Positions 1-11,735 of a stretch of DNA of 64,000 nt are shown piece after piece. Every line of letters starts with the position of its first letter. Position 1 is the stretch's first letter. Both the position numbers and the translations under genes were made by a program. Where the stretch lies: positions 34,756 to 98,755 of the forward strand of contig NC_135170.1 in NCBI RefSeq assembly GCF_041146795.1, written 5' to 3'. The notes under the pieces were generated by a model. That model was not told the DNA's origin. It saw nothing but the letters and a program-made list of their open reading frames with translations, and made no database searches. Origin of the DNA: Maylandia zebra. Its lineage: Eukaryota; Chordata; Actinopteri; Cichliformes; Cichlidae.

Positions 1-508
1 AGCTAATCCAAAATGCTGCAGCAAGAGTACTGACAGGGACTAGAAAGAGAGAGCAGATTTCTCTTGTATTGGCTTCCCTTCACTGGTTCCTGTTAAATCC
101 AGAATTGAATTCAAAATCCTGTTCCTAACATACAAGGTCTTAAATAATCAGGCCCCATCTTATCTTAATGACCTTATAGTACCATATCACCCTATTAGAG
201 CACTTCGCTCTCGCTCTGCAGGCCTACTTGTTGTTCCTAGAGTATTTAAAAGTAGAATGGGAGGCAGAGCCTTCAGTTTTCAGGCCCCTCTTCTGTGGAA
301 CCAGCTTCCAGTTTGGATTCAGGAGATAGACACTATCTCTACTTTCAAGATTAGGCTTAAAACTTTCCTTTTTGCTAAAGCATATAGTTAGGGCTGGATC
401 AGGTGACCCTGAATCCTCCCTTAGTTATGTTAAGTGCTAAAGCGCCTTGAGGCGACTGATGTTGTGATTTGGCGCTGTATAAGTAAAATTAAAATTGAAT
501 TGAATCAG
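1..508 (+). mobile_element. L2-type LINE, 3' end (C-terminus of ORF2 plus 3' tail)
   Basis: Frame-by-frame reading gives the end of a non-LTR reverse transcriptase: a stretch resembling LLVVPR, a GGRAFS-like motif and LWNQLP, ending KTFLF and then a stop near 390. These match the conserved tail of teleost L2/Maui ORF2. The 3' UTR follows with the typical AGCGCCTTGAGGCGACTG motif and ends in GAATT-type short repeats. The copy is 5'-truncated by the window start, so only the C-terminal part of the protein is seen. It is a fossil fragment. Confidence 0.85.
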
Positions 509-1435
509 AAATCCTTACAAACCTAGTGTAAGTCACTGCTCGGTTCTTTGTTAATTTTAGCTTTGGCCCAATTCAAAGCTCTTTCTCTAAACTTACAACA
601 TAGACTTGGAATAATTTAAAGCATAATCTTTAAACAAATGAGCAAAGATGAATTCTTTATATTTTTCCAGCTCAACACTGAAGGACTCTGGATGTGGCAT
701 GGAGGGTTTTCGAGGTGTACTAGATGTAAATGGAGGTTTCCATTAGTAAGTGGGAACAGTTGCTGTTGTTGGGGGAAGCAAGTGCTTTGGTTAATGTTGG
801 TGCATTGGCTCATACCTGTAATTTGTCAAATTTGCTGCTGATTATTTTGTTGCAATTCTATGAGTTGTCTTAAGGCCTGTTCATGGCTTCCCAGCATGAT
901 TTCTTACTGGGAGAGGGTCTCGTGTACAGTACCTACTGTCTCCCGAATTCATAGCAACCAGATAATTCAGTCAAGGTTGCCTAAATGCACTCAAATGCAG
1001 GACATATCAAGAAGTTTACTGCACTTTAATTCCTGTTTAAAGTTTTCGCAGCCGAGTTCAGAAATATTACCTTGGAATACTAATAGGCATGTATGGAACT
1101 GAAAGTCTTTGTAGAGAGGTTTCAGGTTCAATGAGCAGGTAGGTAAACCACTGAAACTGTGAGTGAGCGTACTTAAAGATATCTGTTGTGCATCCAGAGG
1201 ATGCAGAATAGATCCCACTAAAAGAATATCAGGAGGATTCTGATCACTTTTCTGTCTTTTCACAGAATAGTGACAGGGTATTTTTTTCCAGCAAGTGGAA
1301 TGAAAGTGGGCAAGACAGGTGGGAGGCAGGGCTTGGCCATGATTTTCATAAAGTCCCCAAACAGAGGAGAAAAGAGGTACATATAAGGCAGAATCAATAA
1401 ATAAGCAAACTGTTAGTAGAATGGTTGTGAAGTGA
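509..1435. other. Intergenic stretch without recognised genes
   Basis: AT-rich sequence with only short open frames on both strands (up to about 90 codons) and no recognisable domain, splice pattern or repeat end. I see nothing that supports a gene. Confidence 0.5.
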
Positions 1436-2480
1436 AGTCATCCATCTTCACTGCTTCTACTCTATGGGGCTTCACTGTTACACCTGTGTCCCTGTCATTC
1501 ACACACATGTATTCTGTCTTACTTCTCTGACTTCATTCCTCTTCTGTCCAGCACACAGCTCCACATTTTCGGCTCTCTTTCACCTGCTCTCTACTCCCAT
1601 TACAGATCACAATGTCATCTGCAAAAATTATAGTCAGTGAAGTGGCTGACTTTATCTTTCTGTTTGTCCATCACCACTGAAAACAAGAAGAGGCTCAGGG
1701 CAGATCCCTGATCGAATCCCATCCGCAGCTTGAACCTATCTCTCACTCCTACTGCACACCTCACCATCATCTTGTCTTCAAGATATACATTCTGTACTAC
1801 CCTCACATACTTCTGCCAATTCCTCAAGATCAGAACTGCTCGTTGATGCAATTTTCTCTTTCTTGACAGCCATACTGCTGCTCGCTGATCATCACCTCTC
1901 ATCTTAACCCAGCTTCAACAGCTCTTTCCCATTGCTTAATGCTGTGGTTTATCAGCGCTCTCTCCCTGTAGGTAAAAGGTTCACTGCCCTCTCTCCTAGA
2001 CATCTTGCCTTCATCATGCCTTCACTCACTTCCTCTTTTTTACTTCCAAAGTCGTCCTAGCTGCATTCTTCCGTGATACAACATTGCAATCTCCTATCTC
2101 TTACAAATTTTAGCATTGGTATAAGTTTTAGTCCATCTGCAGACACCTTCCTCCAAACTTATACTTAACCCTTATGACCTCCCTCTACTTGAAATATTTG
2201 TTCACCACAGCCTGTGCATCCTTTTCAAAAATCCAGTAATCATCTGTAGTGTGGGCATGTACATGTACCGTCTTATTAACACACTCTCTTCATTTGTTCA
2301 CATTACCATCTCTATCCTGCACATCCTTTTCAGCTCTGCCTAGCTAACTTATAAGTCCTTTTAAGCTTGTCTCATATACAATTCACTATAATTTTTTTTT
2401 TTTTTTTGCTTTTGCCACCTCGCTTTGTTGTATGCCTACCCTCATAATACTCCCGTCTACTTTGTTCATCTCCTACTTTT
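1436..2480 (-). mobile_element. RTE-type LINE fragment (decayed reverse transcriptase)
   Basis: On the minus strand, 1902-1615 translates to a reverse-transcriptase segment with YVRVVQNVY, a VRCAVGV stretch and the GxxQGSALS motif (RT domain 4/5). Upstream on the same strand (about 2470-2400) lies a REYYEGRHTT-like stretch, and downstream (about 1570-1440) a degraded region resembling the thumb of fish RTE-type elements. Several frame breaks and stops separate these pieces. No YADD-type catalytic box is intact, so the copy is dead. Confidence 0.7.
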
Positions 2481-3071
2481 TCTTTGCTAGCCTCTTGCTT
2501 TGAATACTTTCCTGTACCTCTTGATTCCATAATCAAATCTCATTATCTTATTTCCTCTGTTCAGGGGATACACCACGCACTGAAACATGCTGAAGATATT
2601 TTTTTCAAAAGTTTTCAAAATCAAAAGCAATCAAATCAAAAGTTTTTGGATTTTTCATTTCCCCAAAAAATACATTCAAAAATAACACAATTCATTGTGC
2701 TACAAACTGAACTAAGAGGACAGAAACAAAGTATTAATTCTGTCGTGCTAGTATTGATGTAATATGAATATCAGGGTTGTTATCAATACTATTTATTTTG
2801 GATAGCTCTGCCCACCTCTAACTGCCATGTTAAAATGTTCAGTTCTACAGCATTAATGGTCTAGTACAGAAAATGGTTGTGGGATCTGTGGTTAGTTTTT
2901 GCCTTAGTAAAGGCTATATGTGGTATGAATTTTTTTTTAAACTCAGATTGGGTACTGTTAGTAAAGGGCTGTGGTGGTGGCGTGGTCCCTGGCTCAGGTG
3001 AAGTGGAGGGGTGGTGCAGTGAGCCCAAGGGGCAGTGCCAGGGAGGTTGGTGAACAGGGGCACAGAATCAA
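2481..3071. other. Intergenic stretch without recognised genes
   Basis: Low-complexity, AT-rich sequence with a poly-T tract near 2390-2408 just upstream. A 92-codon open frame (2484-2762) has no recognisable domain and looks fortuitous. Confidence 0.45.
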
Positions 3072-3076
3072 CTTTT

Positions 3077-3727
3077 TGTCATGGTCCTGAGCCTGCCGAC
3101 TCAGTGTTTTATGTTTCCTTATGCTTTTGTTCATTCCGAGTATGTATTTTGTTGTGATTTGCCATTTGTTAGGTTTCTGTTCTTTGCCTGCCTGCTCCCA
3201 CTTTTCTGTGTTCCCTCCTTCTGTCCATGGTGTCACACTGTCTGCTTGTGAATCTGTCTGTTTAGTTCTGTCTTGTCTGGTTCTGTGTCTGTGAGTTTCC
3301 TGTTTTATTGTGAAGGTCTCCGTCTGATGTGAGTGTGAGTGTCAGTTTACTTTTCCCCTGTCCCGTCAGCTCTGATTTCTCCCAGCTGTGTTGCCCTCCT
3401 GTCTCTCATCCCGTGATTACTGGTGTGTGTATTTAAGCCCTGTGTGTTCTCCTGCCTGTTGCCGGTTCGCCTGTGTTATTCCGTGTCCCACGCATGGTGT
3501 CCTGGTCCTCATCTGCGTCTCTCTGCCTCTCATCCCTTTTGGTATCTTCTCAGGTTAGTTATTTCGTTTTCCCAGTTTAGGTTTCTTTAGTTTATTGTCC
3601 TCCCTCATTGCCTGTTTTGCCACCACTCCACTTTGTAAATAAACATCACTAGCATTATCATCCACTGCTTGCATTTTGGGTCCTTTCTCCCTCCAACACC
3701 ACACGGCTCGCCTCGGCAGCCGTGACA
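3077..3727 (+). mobile_element. Solo LTR, family 1
   Basis: The element begins TGTCATGG and ends CCGTGACA, the TG...CA ends of an LTR. It is flanked by identical 5-bp direct repeats CTTTT (3072-3076 and 3728-3732). Inside are a TATA-like TATTTAAG (about 3430) and, about 200 bp later, an AATAAA (about 3639), as expected for an LTR promoter and polyadenylation signal on the + strand. No internal retroelement genes flank it, so it is a solo LTR left by recombination. A related copy lies at 49418-50095 in the opposite direction. Confidence 0.75.
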
Positions 3728-3732
3728 CTTTT

Positions 3733-4570
3733 GAGGTTTCTTGCTGATATATAGTGGAGCCGGCACCCAGAGAGGAGGAGGGTGTGCTGGAGACCAGCTG
3801 GAAAACTGGTGGATCGGGTGCCAATTATATAAACGTCACATGTGTGCTATTGTAATAAACACGCCTCAAAATGTGAACAACATACGTGTGTCAGGTCAAT
3901 CTTTACAAGGGCATAACAGCCCTGAGACACATATGTGCAAACGTAGGCAGTTGTAGCAGATAGATTATGCTTCACTAAGTCAACTCACTGAACTGTTTAT
4001 AGTGTTGGTGCTTTTTGAACTGTTTCTATACTGATTATCTGACCAATAATATAGCCTGCTGACTAAATGGGTCTGTGCATTACATCGATAAAGCTTATGA
4101 ATGCAGTCTGGTAAGCTAATAACGTAACATATGGACAAATATACAACCTAGTTTCAACCTAAACAAAAACATTCTTTGCTACATCCATTATATTCATCCA
4201 TTATAAGGGAAGAAGTCTGTAATACTCAATGAAGCTGGTTATAAACTAATTAAGTTAACCCAGGGTTTCCCCTGGGGGGCAACTGAACTAAAAATTGGGG
4301 GCAACTGCCCCTCCAGCTGCCCCCAATTATTATGTTCTTAAAATACTTGTAAAATCTAATTGTTTGTTTGTCCAAAAGCCTCTTATAACCTTCAAATTAA
4401 AATTTAATTCACCAAAATTATAATTATAATCTTAGGTCTCTGAAAAAATTTGTTACATGCCCATCCAGTCTGACTGAGTTGTGACATTCCTGTAATCTTT
4501 TAAGGAGCTTTCTGTTTAATATAAAATAAAAAATAAAAAAATCTCCCGCTCGCCCCTGTGGGCAGTCTAT
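3733..4570. other. Non-coding stretch with possible terminal repeat of a small DNA element
   Basis: No gene is seen. Around 4260-4290 the sequence reads CAGGGTTTCCCCTGGGGGGC, and near 4548-4565 a G/C-rich CGCCCCTGTGGGCAG occurs. These could be the ends of a roughly 300-bp hAT-like MITE, but the inverted match is short and no clear target duplication was found. Confidence 0.3.
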
Positions 4571-4915
4571 CCTTCAAGCTTGGGTCCTCTACCAGAGGTC
4601 TGGGAGCTTGAGGGCCCTGTGCAGTATCTTAACTGTTCCTAGGACTACGCTCTTCTGGACAGAGATCTCCGATGTTGTTCCCGGAATCTGCTGGAGCCAC
4701 TCGCCTAGTTTGGGAGTCACCGCACCTAGTGCTCCGATTACCACTGGGACCACTGTTACCTTCACCCTCCACATTTTCTCGAGCTCTTCTCTGAGCCCTT
4801 GGTATTTCTCGAGCTTCTCGTGTTCCTTCTTTCTGATGTTGCTGTCATTGGGAACCGTGACATCTATCACTATGGCCGTCTTCTACTGTTTGTCTACCAC
4901 CACTATGACGCACGC
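4560..4915 (-). mobile_element. R4/Rex6-type LINE, C-terminal endonuclease fragment
   Basis: The minus strand from about 4915 to the stop at 4589 encodes the C-terminus of a LINE protein with a restriction-like endonuclease: VVVDKQ, then VIDVTVPNDSN, the helix KKEHEKLEKYQGLREELEKMW, and the ending LKLPDLW. One in-frame stop follows DKQ. It belongs with the fragment at 6034-9846: the two ends abut if the roughly 1.1-kb block between them is removed, with a short stretch missing. The PD...D nuclease core is only partly retained. Confidence 0.75.
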
Positions 4916-6033
4916 ACACATCCTCCAACCACACACACCCATATTTTGCTCCATTGCGGTTTATGTCACACCTCAAACATTTAGTAAAACATTACGCAAA
5001 TACAAGTTATCTGCAATAAATTACAGGTAGTAAGAAAATTAACTAATTTACGCTACGTCCACACCTACACGGGTATTTTTGAAAACACAGCTGTTTCGTC
5101 CACACGTAAACGGCATTTCGAATCACCGAAAACTGAGATTTTTTTTAAAACTCCTTTTTTGCGTTTAGGTGTGGACGAGGAATACAGAGTTTGTCGCAAT
5201 GTCAAAGGTATGTGCCTTATTTCACGTCACGCTGTTATTGTTTACATGAGATGAATTGCAGAATGGCAGATAGATACTGTTTATCTGACTATCTTCAGGT
5301 TTTACACGCTTACATAGACACACGCAGTTAATGTCCCTCCATTTACAAAGGCAGAGGCTTTGTAAATGGAGGTGATTATTTTACGTGTAGTTGTTTTTTT
5401 TCCTGTGTAATAATATTCAACATTGCTCATTCAAAAAATGCCTCTCTGTGCAAAATAGGTTTAAAAACATAAACATCTGTGGGATACTGTTTGTCCGTGA
5501 TTTGAACCAGGGGAACAAATCGTGGCAGGATCAGCCTGATATTATTTGTATCCTACTGTAACTTTACTGTATAAAGTATAGTATAGTATGTATATCTCCA
5601 AAATGTCAGGAATAGTTAGTCATTACAAGAAGTGTTTGTGAACTAAATCACGAATGTGAGATACTGTTTGTCCGTGATTTAAACAGCCCAGCGCTGCTCC
5701 CGACGAAGGGAAAAGCAATTCTGCAGGGGAGATCTACCTTGGCACTTGTGCAGGTGAAGCCAAAGGGAAGATGTGCTTCACCATATTTTCTAGTCTTTGG
5801 CTTAGAACAGGGGTGTCAAACTCAAATACACAGTGGGCCAAAATTCAAAACTGGAACAAAGTCGCGGGCTAATGTTAATATTTATTGAAATATATTTATT
5901 CCTCCAGATATAAGAATGAATCTTTTCTTATGGACTCAAACACGTTTTGCTGAAAAACTGAATATGGAACAAGCAAAGCTTAATACTAAACAATATAGGG
6001 GGCCCCACACTTTGGGAAGGTCTGCTGTATACT
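4916..6033. mobile_element. Insert of mixed DNA-transposon remnants splitting the R4/Rex6-type LINE
   Basis: This block interrupts the LINE between its zinc-knuckle region and its endonuclease. It contains half of a MITE (about 5052-5180, starting CTACGTCCACACCTACACGGG) and a hAT-like terminus CAGGGGTGTCAAACTC at about 5806. Another hAT-like terminus, reading outward as CAGACCTTCCCAAAGTGTGGG, lies at the 6006-6030 boundary. Two near-identical sentences (GATACTGTTTGTCCGTGATTT at about 5484 and 5661) form a local direct repeat. No coding region is seen. The insert is itself probably nested, and its exact ends are uncertain. Confidence 0.45.
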
Positions 6034-8085
6034 ATGCCGGCCACTTGGTTATGGCGTTCTATGTATGCCTTGCCTGCTAGCATCTTACACCCTGCTGTTA
6101 TGTGTTGGATTGTCTCAGGGGCATCTTTACACAGCCTGCACCTGGGGTCTTGCCTGGTGTGATAGACCCCACCCTCTATGGATCTTGTGCTCAGAGCTTG
6201 TTCCTGTGCTGCTATGATTAGTGCCTCTGTGCTGTCTTTCAGTCCAGCTTTGTCTAGCCACTGGTAGGATTTCTGGATATCAGCCACCTCCGCTATCTGC
6301 CGGTGGTACATACCGTGCAGGGGCCTGTCCTTCCATGGTGGTTCCTCGTCTCCCTCCTCTTTCTTGGGTTTCTGCTGCCTGAGGTATTCACTGAGCACGC
6401 TGTCAGTTGGGGCCATCTTTGTGATGTATTCGTGGATGTTCATTGTCTCATCCTGGACTGTGGTGCTGACACTCACCAGTCCCCGGCCTCCTTCCTTCCG
6501 CTTAGCGTACAGCCTCAGGGTGCCGGCCTTGGGGTGAAACCCTCCATGCATGGCCAGGAGATTTCTTGTCTTGATGTCAGAGGCTTCTATCTCCTCCTTT
6601 GGCCAGCTTATTATCCCAGCCGGGTACCTGATCACGGGCAGGGTGTAGGTGTTGATAGCCCGGATCTTGTTCTTACCGTTCAGCGAACTCCTCAGGACTT
6701 GCCTGACTCTCTGTAGGTACTTGGTGGTTGCAGCTTTTCTAGCGACCTCTTGATGATTCCCATTTGCCCCAGGTACTTGTAACTGTGCTCTATGTCTGCA
6801 ATGTTGCCTTCTGGTAGTTCAATCCCCTCAGTTCTGACTACCTTCCCTCTCTTTGTTACCATCCGACTACACTTCTCCAGTCCGAATGACATTCCGATAT
6901 CATTGCTGTATATACTGGTGGTGTGGATCAGTGAATTGATGTCTTGTTCACTCTTGGCATACAGCTTGATGTCCATGTACAGGAGGTGGCTGACAACTGC
7001 TCCATTCCGTAGTCGGTATCCATAGCCAGTCTTGTCAATTATCTCACTGAGGGGGTTAAGGCCTATGCAGAACAGCAGTAGGGACAGAGCATCTCCTTGG
7101 TAGATCCCACACTCGATGGCAACTTGTGCTATGGGCTTGAAGTTGGCCTCTAGTGTTGTACGCCACATCCCCATTAAGTTCCTGATGAAGGCTCTTAGGG
7201 TCCTGTTGATCTTGTATAGTTCTAGGCATTCCAGGATCTATGTGTGGGGCATTGAGTCATAGGCCTTTTGTAATTAATCCAGGCAGTGCACAGGTTGGTC
7301 AGTCTGGTCTTGCAGTCTCGGCTGATTGTTCGGTCTACCAGTAGCTGGTATTTTGCCCCTCTGGTATTCTTGCCCATCCCTTTCTGTGCCCCACTCATAT
7401 ATTGAGCCATGTGCCTGTACATCTTAGCCACTATGATGCCTGACAGGAGCTTCCATGTGGTGCTGAGGCAGGTTATTGGTCGGTAGTTGGAGGGGACTGG
7501 TCTCTTCTGGGGGTCCTTGAGGATCAGGATTGTCCGGCCTTCGGTTAGCCATTCTGGGTGTCTCTTGTCAACTAGCAGCTGGTTCATTTGTGCTGCCAGA
7601 CACTCGTGGAGTGCAGTCAGCTTCTTTAGCCAGTAGGCATGAACCATGTCATGGCCTGGTGCTGTCCAACTCTTTCTTGGATGTCTGCCACTGTGATGGT
7701 TACTGGACCCTGTTCAGGGAGGTTGCTGTGGTCTGCCCCCAGATCCACTAGCCACTGAGCATTGTCGTTATGGGTTGCATCCTTCTCCCATATGCTCTTC
7801 CAGTATTGATCCATCTCCAGCCTTGGTGGTGCTGTTCTCATATTGTTCCCCTGCCACTGAGAGTACACCTTGGCGGGTTCTGTGGAGAACAGCTGGTTTA
7901 TTCTTCTGCCTTCGATTTCTCTGGTGTACCTCTTCAAATGGCTGGCCAAGGCTGTGAGTCATTGCTTGGCAGTTTCCAAGGCCTCAGGCATGGACAGCTT
8001 GCTGTACTTCTTAGGCACCCTCTTCATCGCACCTTTCTGCAGCTCCGATAGTTGGCTAACCTCCCTCTGTGCCAACTTGATCGTA

Positions 8086-9690
8086 CAGTGGGGCAAAAAA
8101 GTATTTAGTCAGCCACCGATTGTGCAAGTTCCCCCACTTAAAATGATGACAGAGGTCAGTAATTTGCACCAGAGGTACACTTCAACTGTGAGAGACAGAA
8201 TGTGAAAAAAAAAATCCATGAATCCACACGGTAAGATTTGTAAAGAATTTATTCGTAAATCAGGGTGGAAAATAAGTATTTGGTCAATAACAAAAATAAA
8301 ACTCAATACTTTGTAACATAACCTTTGTTGGCAATAACAGAGGTCAAACGTTTACTATAGGTCTTTACCAGGTTTGCACACACAGTAGCTGGTATTTTGG
8401 CCCATTCCTCCATGCAGATCTTCTCCAGAGCAGTGATGTTTTGGGGCTGTCGCCGAGCAACACGGACTTTCAACTCCCGCCACAGATTTTCTATGGGGTT
8501 GAGGTCTGGAGACTGGCTAGGCCACTCCAGGACTTTCAAATGCTTCTTATAGAGCCACTCCTTTGTTGCCCGGGCGGTGTGTTTTGGATCATTGTCATGT
8601 TGGAAGACCCAGCCTCGTTTCATCTTCAAAGTTCTCACTGATGGAAGGAGGTTTTGGCTCAAAATCTCACGATACATGGCCCCATTCATTCTGTCCTTAA
8701 CACGGATCAGTCATCCTGTCCCCTTGGCAGAAAAACAGCCCCATAGCATGATGTTTCCACCCCCATGCTTCACAGTAGGTATGGTGTTCTTGGGATGCAA
8801 CTCAGTATTCTTCTTCCTCCAAACACGACGAGTTGAGTTTATACCAAAAAGTTCTACTTTGGTTTCATCTGACCACATGACATTCTCCCAATCCTCTGCT
8901 GTATCATCCATGTGCTCTCTGGCAAACTTCAGACGGGCCTGGACATGCACTGGCTTCAGCAGCGGAACACGTCTGGCACTGCGGGATTTGATTCCCTGCC
9001 GTTGTAGTGTGTTACTGATGGTGACCTTTGTTACTTTGGTCCCAGCTCTCTGCAGGTCATTCACCAGGTCCCCCCGTGTGGTTCTGGGATCTTTGCTCAC
9101 CGTTCTCATGATCATTTTGACCCCACGGGATGAGATCTTGCGTGGAGCCCCAGATCGAGGGAGATTATCAGTGGTCTTGTATGTCTTCCATTTTCTGATG
9201 ATTGCTCCCACAGTTGATTTTTTCACACCAAGCTGCTTGCCTATTGTAGATTCACTCTTCCCAGTCTGGTGCAGGTCTACAATACTTTTCCTGGTGTCCT
9301 TCGAAAGCTCTTTGGTCTTGGCCATGGCGGAGTTTGGAGTCTGACTGTTTGAGGCTGTGGACAGATGTCTTTTATACAGATGATGAGTTCAAACAGGTGC
9401 CATTCATACAGGTAACGAGTGGGGGACAGAAAAGCTTCTTACAGAAGACGTTACAGGTCTGTGAGAGCCAGAGATTTTCCTTGTTTGAGGTGACCAAATA
9501 CTTATTTTCCACCCTAATTTATGAATAAATTCTTTACAAATCCTACCATGTGAATTCATGGATTTTTTTTTCACATTCTGTCTCTCACAGTTGAAGTGTA
9601 CCTCTGGTGCAAATTACTGACCTCTGTCATCATTTTAAGTGGGGGAACTTGCACAATCGGTGGCTGACTAAATACTTTTTTGCCCCACTG
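8086..9690 (-). mobile_element. Tc1-like transposon, nonsense-disabled copy
   Basis: A 1605-bp element with ends CAGTGGGGCAAAAAAG and its inverse, flanked by TA at 8084-8085 and 9691-9692. Its terminal inverted repeats of about 210 bp match those of the intact copy at 33500-35109. The transposase reads on the minus strand from 9325 to 8303. It is complete except for one stop at codon 205, where the intact copy has CGA (Arg) and this copy has TGA, a C-to-T change at a CpG. The DDE residues flank the stop, so the protein is split into 204- and about 128-residue halves. It sits inside the R4/Rex6-type LINE and so inserted after it. Confidence 0.93.
8303..9325 (-). pseudogene. Tc1-family transposase pseudogene (single nonsense codon)
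   Basis: The protein begins [13 protein letters not shown] and has the paired helix-turn-helix region (about residues 1-120), then [11 protein letters not shown] with the first catalytic Asp. The stop replaces Arg205. The second Asp (HDNDPKH) and the Glu ([11 protein letters not shown]) lie beyond the stop. Other differences from the intact copy are few (for example Val for Gly after RSARR, and Tyr for Arg in the EWLxKKH stretch), so the two copies diverged recently. Confidence 0.9.
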
Positions 9691-9846
9691 TAGCCTCTAG
9701 CCTCCTTCTCCATGGCGGGTACTGTCCTTTGTGGCTGTTCAACTTGTGGCCAAGCATCTCACTGATCACTGCTGCCATATTGTAGATCATCTTGTTAGTC
9801 TCGGTAATGGTGGCTGTAGGTATCGTCCGTAGTGCTGCATTAGTGT

Positions 9847-10533
9847 AAAACAGAATAATCAGCAGATTAGAATAAAGTATAACATTTAGATATTTTCTAA
9901 ATCACTAAATTAATACACTGACAATGTGGCACAGTGTTTGTTTCCTTCAGTGGTTCAATAAGGTAAAATTTAACAAGCTGCACATAAAAAATAAATAAAT
10001 AAATACAAATAAAATGTATTCCCCAGCAGATAATCTATAACTATATAAGTTAAATGTAAAAACAAAATTCAAACTTATACAAATTTGATATGAGGTCAGT
10101 AAGTGCAGTGTTGGTGTCCTGATTTAGGATACCTGATATTCATGCTTATAGAAGAATAAAACAGTTGTAAAATTGTTTGATGCTATGAAGAAATAATGTT
10201 GCATCAAACAGCGTTTTCACACCTATTGTTCGTTTGGTCCGAATCAGCTGATGAGTTTGTAAACTTGAAGCTTCTTCCTGTGGTTTGATTTGTTTTCACA
10301 CTGAGAAAAATTCAAGTCAACTTTAAGTGAACCAAAATACGTCACTATAAATCACGTGACAATGTCCAATCCGCTCATTGGCCGGATATATCTGGGGCGG
10401 GAGCAAAAAAAGTAAATACAGGAAGAAGATGCTGTGTGAAACCTGTGAGGTTATTACAGGAAACACGGTCCGTTCTCTCTGTTTTACTTCATAAATTGAT
10501 TTATTGTGAACGACACGAATGTTAACAGAGGGA
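9847..10533. other. Non-coding stretch, with half of a MITE-like end
   Basis: AT-rich sequence without genes. Around 10206-10250 the text TTTTCACACCTATTGTTCG resembles one end of a fish MITE, but no inverted partner was found on the other side of the foldback repeat. Confidence 0.35.
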
Positions 10534-11180
10534 GAATGTATGGTGTTATTTTTGTGCCACTATTCTGAGCGCACGTAAAAAAATTGCAGGTGCAAGTGTT
10601 GCATTTTGAGGAGAAATTTATTTTGAGCGAAGAAAAGCTAAATTTGAGTGAACAAAATTCATTGCTGCGTGCAAAAAATGTATTTCAGTGTTTGCTATTA
10701 TCCATACACACACACACAATAGACCCTGTGCACGAGAAAATGCTAACTTCCTAGTTTGAGACCAGATGTGGGGTTGTACATTTCCGGTAGCTTTACTTTG
10801 CGGTCAATCGCTACTGTGAAGATATACTCAGAAATCATGTCCAAAACTCGAAAACGGAAAGATCGAGTTAAGTTACGAAGAGGAGAAGGTGGGAACACTC
10901 ACCACTGTTGTGTCATAAAAAATCGAATGATCAATTTTGACATTTAAAGAGTTTAAAGAGATCGATCAGTTGTTTACATCACTCAACACAAGCAGAACTG
11001 CATTACTGCATGCAGAAGACACATCGTCCACATTCAGAAGCACATCTCTGTATAGTGACAGTTATTATGATTTAAACAGGCAAATGTTCAGCATTCAAAC
11101 TACAGGTGAAGAATAGTCAAACCAGATGTTTCCCCCGTTATGTCGATATCAGCTAGTCAAGTACACACCCACACAGCATG

Positions 11181-11468
11181 GTAAATGGACTGATTCTTAT
11201 ATAGCGATTTTCTACTCTCCCGGAGTACTCAAAGCGCTCTATACAACACGCCACATTCACCCAGTCACACCCATTCTCACAAGCACTACCTCTATACTGA
11301 GTGCTTTCTAACTACACTCACACACATTCATACTCCGATGAATGCATCGGAGAGCAACTTGGGGTTAATATCTTGCCCAAGGATATTTGGCATGCAGACT
11401 GGAGGAGCCTGGGATCGAACCTCCAACCTATAGGTGACCTGCTCTACCTCCTGAGCTACAGCCACCCC
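11181..11468 (-). mobile_element. tRNA-derived SINE (copy 1)
   Basis: Read on the minus strand, it begins GGTGGCTGTAGCTCAGGAGG, containing a pol III A box. About 40 bases later comes a B box GGTTCGATCCC (inverse of 11411-11421). The element ends in CCATTTAC. A longer relative lies at 56552-56883 with the same orientation and head. Confidence 0.8.
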
Positions 11469-11578
11469 TATGTTAACAAACCGTGAAAAAAAGCCACACA
11501 AAAAATGAACGATTGTTGGTAACGGTTTCTATACATTAGTATTTACGAAGGGTATGTTGTGACTTACCTTCAAAATTA

Positions 11579-11735
11579 CAGTGGTCCCTCGCTATAACGC
11601 GGTTCACCTTTCACCTCGCTGTATCGCGGATTTTTGGCACCGTCAAAAAATAAAACTGGCTACTTGATTTCACGTATCGCTGGTTATTTTTAGAACATAA
11701 CACCCGCGATAAACAAGGGACCGCTGTTTACAGAT
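11579..11735. mobile_element. Mariner-type MITE
   Basis: A roughly 150-bp palindromic element beginning CAGTGGTCCCTCGCTATAACGC and ending with the inverse AAGGGACCGCTG, with TA at both flanks. These ends match a widespread vertebrate mariner-derived MITE type. It has no coding capacity. Confidence 0.75.

Larger units (their letters stand above)
6034..9846 (-). mobile_element. R4/Rex6-type LINE, reverse transcriptase part, interrupted by Tc1
   Basis: Reading the minus strand from 9846 downward, the protein begins with a TIPTATITETN stretch and a PPWRRRLEA helix up to 9692. It is cut by the Tc1 element (8086-9690) and resumes at 8085 with IKLAQREVSQL. Reverse-transcriptase motifs follow: a SNYRPITCLST box, a QGDALS box, and an altered catalytic site LLYMDIKLY, where the usual YMDD has lost one D. 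Then comes a CRLCKDAPETIQHITAGC zinc knuckle typical of LINEs with restriction-like endonucleases. Several frameshifts and stops break it. The endonuclease itself lies separately at 4560-4915. It is inactive. Confidence 0.75.

Noticed and set aside
8577..9344. A 255-codon open frame opposite the first Tc1 transposase, and its equal at 33848-34795
   Set aside because: Both are antisense shadows of the transposase frame; the same shadow appears at both copies and has no domain of its own.
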